From the NCBI GenBank assembly GCA_021810145.1, contig JAJZJL010000022.1, positions 1-43,699 on the forward strand: DNA of 43,699 bases, written 5' to 3'. The translations under genes were made by a program, and so were the position numbers. Positions 24,974-32,414 of the stretch are shown one piece after another. The notes beneath the pieces were generated by a model that worked only from the letters and a program-made list of their open reading frames with translations, made no database searches and was not told the DNA's origin. How positions within the stretch are numbered: position 1 is the first letter of the stretch; each line of letters opens with the position of its first letter. The DNA is from Planctomycetota bacterium. Its GTDB lineage: Bacteria; Planctomycetota; Phycisphaerae; WQYP01.

Positions 24974-25699
24974 ATGATTGGTGGAACAAAAGAGCTTTAT
25001 CGCGAGTTTCTTGAGAATCTTTCCACGAAACAAGGCCGATGGTATCGTTCAGAACTCACCTGCTTTATTAGCCTGAAGGGCAGGGAATTTTATAAAAGAA
25101 GAGAACTTCTCGTAGTTGGTAGGGCCGTTAACGGCTGGCTGTGTTCTGATCAAGCCGAAAACTGGAAAGCCCCGGAGAAGCGGGACGAATTTATCGAAAA
25201 AATATTTAAAGATAAAACGCCCATCACGTGGGTGAGCGAACAATGGGGATCAGCAGAAAAGTATAATACGAAAAGATCGGCATTCTGGCGCGTGGCCCGC
25301 GAACTCGTGCGCAAGCTAGAAATCGCCGATATCGGGAACAACGATTGGCCGTCACATATCGCCTGGAGCAACCTTTATAAAGTTGCACCTGCCGCAGGAG
25401 GGAACCCCTCGGAGACGCTGAAAGAGGCCGAATTTCAGTATTGTACCAAGATATTGTCCACCGAAATCATGGAATTAAAGCCGCGGAGAATCGCCTTCTT
25501 GACTGGGTTGAAATGGGCGGAACAATTTCTGGGTGCATTGGGGGCTGATCCCTCGGGACGATATGCAAATTGTCGGTTGGAGGCGTCAGGCCGCCTTTCT
25601 TCTGAATCCAATTTCGTCGTCCTTCCGCATCCACAGGGGAAACCGGAGAGCGAAATTGTGGACGCTGCTGTCCATGGTTTCGCGAGGTTAAGCCAATGA
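24974..25699 (+). CDS. Uracil-DNA-glycosylase-like protein 1
   Basis: The ATG at 24974 has GAGG upstream; a GTG at 24890 opens a longer frame that overlaps the leader repeat and is less likely. The product is 241 residues. The UDG-fold landmarks, as I read them, are RELLVVGRAVNGW (first strand and loop), HIAWSNLYKVAPAAGGNPS, LKPRRIAFLTGLKWAEQFL and FVVLPHPQGK, where the HP pair takes the place of the UDG His loop. The usual Asp/His catalytic set of family 1-5 enzymes is not obvious, so activity is open. It follows the decayed leader copy. Assignment to the superfamily is an inference from order and shape. Confidence 0.55.
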   Translation: MIGGTKELYREFLENLSTKQGRWYRSELTCFISLKGREFYKRRELLVVGRAVNGWLCSDQAENWKAPEKRDEFIEKIFKDKTPITWVSEQWGSAEKYNTKRSAFWRVARELVRKLEIADIGNNDWPSHIAWSNLYKVAPAAGGNPSETLKEAEFQYCTKILSTEIMELKPRRIAFLTGLKWAEQFLGALGADPSGRYANCRLEASGRLSSESNFVVLPHPQGKPESEIVDAAVHGFARLSQ

Positions 25700-25717
25700 A
25701 TGCGCGATTGGCCAAGG

Positions 25718-25921
25718 TCAGATTGTCGGCCACGGTAAGAGGGAAAGAAGGGTATCCAGGAGCGCGGCCATTGGGTCGGCACCAAAAGCTGGGGGCAGGT
25801 TGTATATCTGTCCGCGAGCCACCCAGGTGCCTCCACTGCTCTCATGGACCGGCGGTGCAATGAAGTCAACGCGGGTGGCGCGGAGGACGCCGATGGGGCA
25901 GAGGGAAATCTGCTTGAGACA
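25718..25921 (-). other. Protein-like open frame without start, possible gene remnant
   Basis: The minus-strand frame between stops at 25922-25924 and 25718-25720 reads ATRVDFIAPPVHESSGG and WVARGQIYNLPPAFGADP, which looks protein-like, but has no ATG, GTG or TTG. A neighbouring frame begins MSQADFPLP, so one frameshift could join them. It runs antisense to the candidate small gene at 25844-26008. It may be the tail of a lost gene or chance. Confidence 0.2.
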
Positions 25922-26008
25922 TCACGGCAAATAAATGCTGCCCAAGCGAAGATGCTCGCGGAATTGGTGGGTTTAATACCCAAAGGGCTGGCCGCGGAAA
26001 ATCCGTGA
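25844..26008 (+). CDS. Candidate small leader gene X
   Basis: The 54-residue frame ends in NAAQAKMLAELVGLIPKGLA. The last 19 codons align without gaps with a frame before the other UDG-like gene (MLAEIAGIKF ... DDP, stop at 24766-24768). Several changes between the two are silent or conservative (CTC/TTG, TTG/ATT), which supports a real C-terminus. The start is uncertain; the ATG at 25844 has no good ribosome-binding site. The stop overlaps the next start (GTGA). Confidence 0.3.
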   Translation: MDRRCNEVNAGGAEDADGAEGNLLETSRQINAAQAKMLAELVGLIPKGLAAENP

Positions 26009-26178
26009 GCTTTCGTGACAAGGAAACAGGGTTATATTTCCCTCTCGGGCAGTTTGTGAATGGACTCAATGGGCAGGGAAGTGATTGGCAAACGCATGGA
26101 CTGCGGTCGCCATTTGAATTTAACGAGGCGTGCCTGAATCGTTTGTTGGAGTGCATGTTTTCCCCGGCATGCATGTAG
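26005..26178 (+). CDS. Candidate small leader gene Y (57 residues)
   Basis: A GTG start overlaps the TGA of frame X (GTGA), a typical coupled start. The product begins VSFRDKETGLYFPLGQFVNG and contains NGQGSDWQTHGLRSPFEFNE, ending MFSPACM. The decayed copy at 24765 differs largely by silent changes plus one nonsense codon, so this copy is judged the intact one. It has no hydrophobic segment and no family that I know. It lies 33 bases before UDG-like gene 2 and may be its partner or antidote; that is speculation. Confidence 0.45.
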   Translation: MSFRDKETGLYFPLGQFVNGLNGQGSDWQTHGLRSPFEFNEACLNRLLECMFSPACM

Positions 26179-26211
26179 GCATATATTTCCCACGGGGAGG
26201 GAAAGCTAACG

Positions 26212-27339
26212 ATGGGAAATCTTGATCAACGCTACGTCGAATACTACACCCCTTTGGTACAGGATTTTATACAGGAAATTGACCCGTTAACCCACCCGGA
26301 CGTGAGAGGGATGCCGCAACCGCACCTGCCGCTGTTCGGCAGCGGCTACGAGGGGTCCGCCCTGAAGCTGGTCGTTGTGGGCCAGGACACGCTCGGATGG
26401 GGTGACCTTAGGCAATTCATAGCCGACGAGAAGGCACGCCCCGGCTGCAGGGTGAAGGGCGAGCTGGATGAATTCCGTAAGCGTGATTTTACGCAGTGGG
26501 GGCCACGTCGCCAAACCTTCTGGGGCTTCGTGATGATGACGCTTGCGGCCCTGCATGGCCAGCCCGACTGGGGCGTTATGAAGCGCGGCGGGCTGGTCGA
26601 AATCCTGAACAGTTTCGCGTGGGCCGAGGGCAACGCCGCGGAGCTTTACACAAGCGTGTGCAAATACCTTCGGGGCGTACCACGAGGCTATTGGGACAAA
26701 GTTCGGGCGGCAGCCGACGGCTTCGATCGGTTCCGCCATATCGTCAAGACACTGCGGCCCGATGCAGCCCTTATCCTCTACCGTGGGCTCGATTGCGACC
26801 GCTACTTCGACGGTCTTCGCCGAGAGGTCGTTCATCAGCGCGGGCGGTTGACGCATTTCTACCTGCCCGATACGAACACGCACGTCTTTCATGCGCCGCA
26901 CCCTATAAGCATGAATCGTAGGAGAGAAATTGAGCATTTCTGTCAAGGGATCAAAAAGCTCTTTATTGATAGCGGCCTCACGCCGAACTTTCCGAAGTTC
27001 GTCGCGGGTCCAGAGGAAGGTCGGAAAGTAATTGACCACCTGTCGGAAAAGTCACCGCCCATAACCGCGGACTTTGACAAGTACGCGTTTGTTGTCTGGG
27101 TCGCGGAGGAACTTACCAAGCGCAAGGCATTCATGTCGGTTCCAACGCTGGCAAACCTTGTCAATGAGAAGGGCGGGCGAACCAATTACGGAACCGTATT
27201 CGACGGTGAACGTGGCAGCTACCGCCTGGTGAGCGGCACGTATCACCGGCTGGAACGTGCCGGGAAAAACGATGCCGCCCGTAGGGTTGCTGAGGCATTT
27301 CGCAAGCCGAATTTTGAGTACGCCTATGACGCGGGATAA
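26212..27339 (+). CDS. Uracil-DNA-glycosylase-like protein 2 with C-terminal extension
   Basis: The product is 375 residues; the ATG follows GGAGGG at some distance. The landmarks parallel protein 1: LKLVVVGQDTLGWGDLRQFI, an FW pair (RRQTFWGFVMM), IVEILNSFAWAEG-like strand (LVEILNSFAWAEGNAAELY), LRPDAALILYRGLDCDRYFDGL and THVFHAPHPISMN, again with a HP pair. About 115 extra residues (from FPKFVAGPEEG on) form a second, unknown domain that includes VPTLANLVNEKGGRTNYG, which looks like a small winged-helix or binding module. It follows the intact leader gene Y. Confidence 0.55.
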   Translation: MGNLDQRYVEYYTPLVQDFIQEIDPLTHPDVRGMPQPHLPLFGSGYEGSALKLVVVGQDTLGWGDLRQFIADEKARPGCRVKGELDEFRKRDFTQWGPRRQTFWGFVMMTLAALHGQPDWGVMKRGGLVEILNSFAWAEGNAAELYTSVCKYLRGVPRGYWDKVRAAADGFDRFRHIVKTLRPDAALILYRGLDCDRYFDGLRREVVHQRGRLTHFYLPDTNTHVFHAPHPISMNRRREIEHFCQGIKKLFIDSGLTPNFPKFVAGPEEGRKVIDHLSEKSPPITADFDKYAFVVWVAEELTKRKAFMSVPTLANLVNEKGGRTNYGTVFDGERGSYRLVSGTYHRLERAGKNDAARRVAEAFRKPNFEYAYDAG

Positions 27340-27455
27340 AAAAATGGAAACAACGTCGTCATAGGAACTTCGCCGGAAATTACGTTGGGCATCTGCTCGG
27401 GTAGGCACGGCGGCGCGCTGCCGACATGGCACGGGGGGTGGTTGGATGCGGTGTT

Positions 27456-27869
27456 TTATTTATGTGCCGAGGGATCCAGTAATACCAGGGGCTTGAAATA
27501 CTGACGATAAAAACCGCGGTCGCGGGTCAGAAGGCGGTCTGCCTGCTGCATGGCGTGGGCGCCGATGAGGAAATCCGCCGCCACCCGGCTGCGCGGGCCG
27601 CCCCGGCGTCGATAATTCTTCCACGCGGCGGCCGCTTCCAGGGCGGTTTCCAATGTCAACGGGCTGAATTCCACGCCAAGCCGTTGCATGGCTTCACGCG
27701 CTTGAGCCGGTGAAGGGAAAAATCCGCCGACTTCCGCCCAGACCACCTCGCAGGCCACGAGTTGCCCTTCGGCGATACCGCGCCGCACAAAATCCCCGGA
27801 GGCGGTGCCGAAGGTATGATCGGCACCGAATACATCGAGTAATACGCTGGTGTCCACAGCGGTGATCAC
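27456..27869 (-). CDS. vapC: PIN-domain ribonuclease toxin (VapC-like), second pair
   Basis: The GTG at 27869 overlaps the antitoxin stop (GTGA). The product is 137 residues. The acidic site is seen as Asp in AVDTSVLLDVFG, Glu in CEVVWAEVGGFF, Asp in RVAADFLIGAHA and Asp in LLTRDRGFY. These are the four positions of PIN nucleases, so it should be active. It is in a different orientation and of a different subtype from the pair at 23886-24555. Confidence 0.9.
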   Translation of the reverse strand: MITAVDTSVLLDVFGADHTFGTASGDFVRRGIAEGQLVACEVVWAEVGGFFPSPAQAREAMQRLGVEFSPLTLETALEAAAAWKNYRRRGGPRSRVAADFLIGAHAMQQADRLLTRDRGFYRQYFKPLVLLDPSAHK

Positions 27870-28096
27870 GGTCGCGGCGCCTTTCCCCGCAACTGAGTCA
27901 TTATGCGGTCGGTGGGCCGGCCCAGTTTCAGCATTCCATAGACGGCATCGACCGGGTCGCGCGCGTCGGCCTTGGCCAGAACCAGGCGGCCCGCTTCTTC
28001 GCTGACCTCCAGAGCCTGGCCGGCACGAATGCCCAGTCTCCGCCGAAGCGGCTGGGGAATGGTTATCTGCCCCTTGACGGATACAATCGTTTTCAT
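27866..28096 (-). CDS. AbrB/SpoVT-type antitoxin, second pair
   Basis: The ATG at 28096 is preferred because the protein then starts at once with the domain: MKTIVSVKGQITIPQPLRRRLGIRAGQALEV. Longer frames start at 28102, 28117 or 28147, but these run through a perfect 14-bp palindrome that looks like an operator. The product is about 76 residues and ends with a basic tail that would contact the PIN protein. It overlaps the toxin start by 4 bases. Confidence 0.88.
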   Translation of the reverse strand: MKTIVSVKGQITIPQPLRRRLGIRAGQALEVSEEAGRLVLAKADARDPVDAVYGMLKLGRPTDRIMTQLRGKAPRP

Positions 28097-28105
28097 ACCC
28101 ATAGC

Positions 28106-28119
28106 GTATGAATTCATAC
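28106..28119. promoter_or_regulatory. Operator-like palindrome of the second AbrB/PIN pair
   Basis: GTATGAATTCATAC is a perfect 14-bp palindrome, 10 bases upstream of the chosen antitoxin start. A further half site, TTCATAC, lies at 28092-28098. AbrB-type antitoxins repress their own operons, so autoregulation here is likely. Confidence 0.5.
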
Positions 28120-28189
28120 CCGATAAGTCAAGTTCCGGCAGATGCATGGATGTTCCAGGTTATGCCGGGGGATTGGCAGAGCGGAGGGT

Positions 28190-28235
28190 TTCACCGCAGA
28201 GGTGCAAAGTGCGCGGAGAAGATTTTGATGAGATG
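28190..28235 (+). repeat. ACCGCAGAGG repeat, degenerate copy
   Basis: TTCACCGCAGAGGTGCAAAG continues with GCGCGGAGAAGATTTTGATGAGATG, which matches the first part of the leader modules at 19406 and 22614 but stops before the palindrome. A shorter piece, TTCACCGCAGAAAAT, lies at 28260. Confidence 0.75.
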
Positions 28236-28294
28236 GTAAGGAGAAGCATGATTTTGGGGTTCACCGCAGAAAATACAGCTCATTTCATTATAAT

Positions 28295-28603
28295 TTATAG
28301 CGGTTGCGGAGTAAATTTCAGGCCCAAGGCCTTGAGTACCTTCAGGATGGTTCCTAAACTCGGATTTCCATTGCGGGATAGAGCTTTATACAAACCTTCC
28401 CGGGTGAGGCCGGCTTGCCTGGCAACCTGCATCATACCGCGGGCGCGGGCAATATCGCCGAGGGCTGCGGCAAGCAATGTGGCATCTTCGGGGGCCTCCT
28501 CAAGACAAGCTTGCAGGTAGGCTGCCATATCAGCTTCGGATTTCAGATAGCCGGCAGCGTCCCAGTGGGTAAAAGCTTCACGCTTTTGTCGTCGTTTTGT
28601 CAT
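28295..28603 (-). CDS. HTH addiction-module antitoxin (HigA-like)
   Basis: The product is 102 residues. It follows the known antidote family: YLKSEADMAAYLQACLEEAPEDATLLAAALGDIARARGMMQVARQAGLTREGLYKALS, where GMMQVARQAGLTREGLYKAL is the helix-turn-helix. GNPSLGTILKVLKALGLKF is the typical end. It lies directly downstream of the HigB-like toxin gene and should bind the toxin and the promoter. Confidence 0.92.
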   Translation of the reverse strand: MTKRRQKREAFTHWDAAGYLKSEADMAAYLQACLEEAPEDATLLAAALGDIARARGMMQVARQAGLTREGLYKALSRNGNPSLGTILKVLKALGLKFTPQPL

Positions 28604-28902
28604 ATATCACCCTTTCCAGGACTTGGCAATTCGGATGGCCCGATGAATATCCGTTTGCTGCGTCCGTCTGTCACCACCGCACAGCAGTATGGCCAGGCTT
28701 TCGCCCGCCGCGCAAAGTAAATTCGATAGCCCGGCCCGTAATCAAAGCGCATCTCGTTAACGCCGGAACCGACCGCTTTTACGTCACCGGCATTGCCAAG
28801 CGACAGCCGGCGAATGCTCGCATTAATACGTGCCTGTGCTCGTCGGTCACGCAGGTTGGCAAACCAAGCTTCGAATGTGGCCGATTTAAGCACTTCGGGC
28901 AT
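28600..28902 (-). pseudogene. HigB/RelE-like toxin with a frameshift
   Basis: The first part is normal for the family: MPEVLKSATFEAWFANLRDRRAQARINASIRRLSLGNAGDVK, then GVNEMRFDYGPGYRIYFARR. After IYFARR the frame turns to AKAWPYCCAVV, not the expected sequence. In the +1 frame, the DNA reads ESLAILLCGGDRRTQQTDIH and then RAIRIAKSWKG with a stop at 28607-28609, which is the canonical family C-terminus (LLCGGDK...T..DI..A). One G is therefore missing near 28703-28708. The toxin is probably inactive unless this is a sequencing error or the frameshift is programmed. Confidence 0.8.
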
Positions 28903-29059
28903 AACAGTAATGTAATCTATGGTTTACAGCATGTTAAGCACTGTATATAAAGCTCGGCATTGATAATTGGATGATTTATAATGCCACACTTCGCAGCCCG
29001 CCCATAAAATCTCATCTACCATTGCGCCTCCCGGCATCCCCCGCAGTTAATTTCATTAT

Positions 29060-29078
29060 GCGGACAATAACTGTCCGC
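29060..29078. repeat. GGACA-N5-TGTCC palindrome, copy 5
   Basis: GCGGACA ATAAC TGTCCGC, identical to copy 4 in all 19 bases, 73 bases upstream of the first tyrosine-phosphatase-like start. Confidence 0.85.
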
Positions 29079-29151
29079 GACGGTGGCTAACATTGACTTC
29101 CATGATGCAGCCGTTGTTGGTGGCATCGATTGTCTGTTTTTGGAAAGGAAC

Positions 29152-29745
29152 ATGATGGAAGTCTTTGTGTTCACGCGTGCGATGGTCGAAGCCGGCCTGC
29201 GAGTCAAGCCATCCTATGTGGTAATATCCATCCGTAATACGGGCGAGCCGAAGGCCAAGGTCAAAAAACAGGCCGGGCTGCGGGGCGTTTTATACCTGGC
29301 GTTCAGTGGCGTGGAACCCGTGGCCGGGTGGGTGATGCCGCCGCGAATCAAGCTTATCACGCCGGCACAGGCGGATAAGATTTGCACCTTTGTGCGTCGG
29401 CACAAAGCCAATATCGGGGCCATTGCGGTACATTGTGAAAAGGGCACCTCCCGCAGCCCGGCTGTGGCCGCGGCAATCAGCGATGCGCTGCATCTTGATG
29501 GGCGGCGGTTCTGGCAGTTGCACAGGCCCAGCACCTATGTCTATCGCATGGTCTCCGACGCCTTTAACCGCGAAGCCCGTGCACGGAACAATAACCACCT
29601 GTCGCAGATCAAGCGGCCACGAAAGCGGCCGGCTGATCAACCGGCCCCGGCGGCGCGATTGGATGCACCGCGGAAATCACACGGGATCGCAGGGGCGACG
29701 GAACGGAAAAGTTCTAATAGAATATCTCCACGGCTTGATCTCTGA
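29152..29745 (+). CDS. Tyrosine/dual-specificity phosphatase-like protein 1
   Basis: The ATG at 29152 follows AAAGGAAC; an open frame extends to 29083. The product is about 197 residues. The CX5R active-site loop is AIAVHCEKGTSRSPAVA, with Cys, Arg and a following Ser. The upstream general-acid Asp cannot be placed with certainty. A basic, Pro-rich tail of about 45 residues (RPRKRPADQPAPAARLD) follows, which the second copy lacks. It is paralogous to the next gene; their active-site regions are almost identical in DNA. Confidence 0.78.
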   Translation: MMEVFVFTRAMVEAGLRVKPSYVVISIRNTGEPKAKVKKQAGLRGVLYLAFSGVEPVAGWVMPPRIKLITPAQADKICTFVRRHKANIGAIAVHCEKGTSRSPAVAAAISDALHLDGRRFWQLHRPSTYVYRMVSDAFNREARARNNNHLSQIKRPRKRPADQPAPAARLDAPRKSHGIAGATERKSSNRISPRLDL

Positions 29746-29846
29746 TTACCTGTGCGGGATCGGCACAAATATATGGTCAATAGCCTGTTCGCCCTTCGCG
29801 CCGCACAGCACAGCACCCATGGCCGTGAATGGTTGAGGCCCTGTAC

Positions 29847-30290
29847 ATGAAAATTCAAGTCTGCAACCGCGAGGAAATTGAACATGGTATTGTGGTTAAG
29901 TCCGCTTACGTGGTGATTTCCATTTGCGATCCCGACAGAAAGCGGCCGAGGGTCAAGCGGCAAAGCGGGCTGCGGGATGTGCTTTTTCTGACGTTTCATG
30001 ATGCGGAGCCGTCGGGCGGTTTTGAATTGCCGCCGGAAATTAAGCCGATGACTTCCGGGCAGGCGGATCAGATTCGGGATTTTATCCGTAAGCATGAGCC
30101 GGGCGTGGGTACGGTGGTGGTGCATTGTGAACAGGGCATGTCGCGCAGCCCGGCGGTGGCCGCGGCGATCAGCGATGCGTTGCATCTTGATGGGCGGCGT
30201 TTCTGGCAGTTGCACAGCCCCAACGCCTATGTGTATCACATGGTGGCGGACGCGTTCGAACGCGGCACCGATGCACGAAAGCCCGGATAA
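29847..30290 (+). CDS. Tyrosine/dual-specificity phosphatase-like protein 2
   Basis: The ATG at 29847 has GAGG upstream. The product is 147 residues. The CX5R loop is TVVVHCEQGMSRSPAVA and is followed by AISDALHLDGRRFWQLHSPN, the same segment as in protein 1. The first strand, KSAYVVISICDPD, also matches (KPSYVVISIRNTG). Family members remove phosphate from Tyr/Ser/Thr or from nucleotides and lipids. The small size and lack of a signal peptide point to a soluble cytoplasmic enzyme. Confidence 0.82.
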   Translation: MKIQVCNREEIEHGIVVKSAYVVISICDPDRKRPRVKRQSGLRDVLFLTFHDAEPSGGFELPPEIKPMTSGQADQIRDFIRKHEPGVGTVVVHCEQGMSRSPAVAAAISDALHLDGRRFWQLHSPNAYVYHMVADAFERGTDARKPG

Positions 30291-30485
30291 TTGTTGATGC
30301 AGATGGGGCTTTTATGCTTTGCTGTGCCAAGGTAGTGAAGAAGCCGGAGGCCGGGTGACCATAAAAGTGGGAATGAAAAAAGCGAAAAGACTTATTTACG
30401 TGTGTATGCCTAAAATGCAGCGATAGAATTTTCGGACAATGGTTGGCTGTTGCCGATGAGTTGCCGGTACCGGGAGAATTGCATT

Positions 30486-31625
30486 GTGAATTTTGTCGCC
30501 TTGAGGATGCTGGTTGGAGATCGGGTCAAGTATATCGGCATTATTATCGGCATTGCGCTGGCAACCTTTCTCATATCGCAGCAACTCAACATTTTTGTCG
30601 GTCTGATGCGCAGCACCTATGGAATTGTCACCAATATCAGCACACCGGATATCTGGGTGACCAATCGGCCAATGGAAGATGTTGATGACCTGCGGCCGCT
30701 GAGTGATGACGAACTGTATCGGGTTAAGGCCATACCGGGCGTTTTATGGGCCACGCGATTGTTTCGCGAAGATGTTCAGGTCCGGCTGGCGGATGGCAAG
30801 TTTCAGACGTGTCTGCTGCTGGGGCTGGGCGATCAGGCACTGGTGGGCGGACCGCCCAAGTTGCTTAACGGCGTGACGATCAACGCACTGAGAATTTCGC
30901 ACGGGGTACTGGTGGATGCGGCATACGCGCAGGACAAACTCGGCGGCATCAAACCAGGACAGACGATGCAAATCAACGGTAACCGCGCGCTGGTAACCGG
31001 ATTGTGCCGAACGGCTTTGAGTTTTCAGGGCCTTCCAATTATTTATACCACTTACAGCCGGGCAGCCAATTGGGCACCGGTCCAAAGGCATCAACTGGCT
31101 GTCATACTGGTCAAAGCGCGACCGGGGCAGAATCCATCGGCTCTTTGCCGGCGCATTGCGCGCCGCACGGGCCTGGAGGCCTACACCAAGGCCGGTATAG
31201 CCAGCAAAACGTTCTGGTACTACATGAAATCGACGGGCATTCCAATTAATTTCTGCATTACCATCAGTCTGGGCGCTCTGGTTGGAATTGCGATCGCCGG
31301 TCAGACGTTGTACCAATTTACCCACGATAATCTGCGCTATCTTGGAGCGCTCAAAGCCATGGGAGCGACGGATTTCACACTTGTGCGCATGGTGCTGCTG
31401 CAGGCCATTGTTACCGGGTTGCTCGGATTTGGCATCGGAATTGGCATCAGCGGCGCAGCGAATATGCTGATCCTGCATTTTACTCCGCCCAGCGAGCGAT
31501 TGGCGGTATTTTTGTGGCAGATAATGGCCATTACCGGTGTGGGGATGATTTTTATCGTGATTTTCGCCAGTCTGTTTTCACTGGTATCGGTAGTGAAACT
31601 GGAACCGGCGGTGGTCTTCAAATGA
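30486..31625 (+). CDS. ABC exporter permease (DevC/MacB-type, FtsX-like)
   Basis: The GTG at 30486 has GGGAG upstream and starts the protein just before its first helix (KYIGIIIGIALATFLISQQL). The product is 379 residues. A periplasmic domain of about 200 residues follows, then three helices: ITISLGALVGIAIAGQTLYQ, LQAIVTGLLGFGIGIGISGAA and WQIMAITGVGMIFIVIFASL. The coupling part HDNLRYLGALKAMGATD is typical of FtsX-like permeases. This family drives efflux through an envelope-spanning complex. It is the first gene of a three-gene operon. Confidence 0.88.
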   Translation: MNFVALRMLVGDRVKYIGIIIGIALATFLISQQLNIFVGLMRSTYGIVTNISTPDIWVTNRPMEDVDDLRPLSDDELYRVKAIPGVLWATRLFREDVQVRLADGKFQTCLLLGLGDQALVGGPPKLLNGVTINALRISHGVLVDAAYAQDKLGGIKPGQTMQINGNRALVTGLCRTALSFQGLPIIYTTYSRAANWAPVQRHQLAVILVKARPGQNPSALCRRIARRTGLEAYTKAGIASKTFWYYMKSTGIPINFCITISLGALVGIAIAGQTLYQFTHDNLRYLGALKAMGATDFTLVRMVLLQAIVTGLLGFGIGIGISGAANMLILHFTPPSERLAVFLWQIMAITGVGMIFIVIFASLFSLVSVVKLEPAVVFK

Positions 31626-31682
31626 CGCAGCGCCCGGCGGAAGTTCACGGAAGCGCAACATGGCAAAGAACCTGAGGTGCCG

Positions 31683-32414
31683 ATGAATCAGAATGGAAAT
31701 ACGATCGCCGTGCAATGCCGCGACGTACAGAAGTCTTTCGGACAGGGTAATGCGGTGAATCATGCCTTGGCGAGTGTGAATCTGGATGTTTTCGCGGGCG
31801 AACTGCTGATGCTGGTGGGGCCATCGGGATGCGGTAAAACCACATTGCTGTCGGTCATTGCGGGTATTCTGAACCATGACGGGGGCGATATTCATCTGTT
31901 TGGACAGAATCTGCTGGCGCTGGGAAATAATGCCAAAGCGCGATTCCGCGGACATAATGTCGGCTTTGCCTTTCAGCAGTTTAATCTTCTGCCGCAGCTT
32001 ACGGCCGTTGAAAATGCGGCCGTTCCACTGCTGGTGCTGGGCTGGCCACGGCGCAAGGCACTGGATAGAGCCGGTGATTTTCTGGATAAAATGGGATTGG
32101 GCACGCGATTGAAGAGCTACCCGCGTGAGCTATCCGGCGGACAACAGCAACGCATCGCATTTGCCCGGGCACTGGTGCACGAACCCAAACTGGTGGTATG
32201 TGATGAACCCACCAGTGCGCTGGATGGCAAAACCGGGGAACAGGTTATCGGTCTGCTTAAAGCGCTTGCGGTACGGCCTGACCGGGCGGTGATTGTGGTG
32301 ACCCATGACAGCCGCATTTTTCACTTTTCCGACCGGATCGCGCACATGGAAGATGGGAGGATTGTTTACACCGTCATAACAGGCAACATTAAAACCGATG
32401 GAGAAAAGCAATGA
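31683..32414 (+). CDS. ABC exporter ATPase (DevA/MacB/LolD type)
   Basis: The ATG at 31683 has GAGG six bases upstream. The product is 243 residues. Walker A is VGPSGCGKTTLL, the Q-loop is FAFQQFNLLPQLT, the signature is ELSGGQQQRIAFARAL, Walker B is LVVCDEPTSALD and the switch His is in VVTHDSR. All motifs are complete. It sits between the permease and the fusion protein and overlaps the latter by 4 bases. Confidence 0.95.
   Translation: MNQNGNTIAVQCRDVQKSFGQGNAVNHALASVNLDVFAGELLMLVGPSGCGKTTLLSVIAGILNHDGGDIHLFGQNLLALGNNAKARFRGHNVGFAFQQFNLLPQLTAVENAAVPLLVLGWPRRKALDRAGDFLDKMGLGTRLKSYPRELSGGQQQRIAFARALVHEPKLVVCDEPTSALDGKTGEQVIGLLKALAVRPDRAVIVVTHDSRIFHFSDRIAHMEDGRIVYTVITGNIKTDGEKQ

Noticed and set aside
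24740-26174. Homologous minus-strand frames (24740-25033 and 25866-26174) beginning MH-GENMH
   Set aside because: They are antisense to the leader gene Y frame. Changes between the copies are mostly silent in the plus-strand frame, so the plus strand is the better reading.
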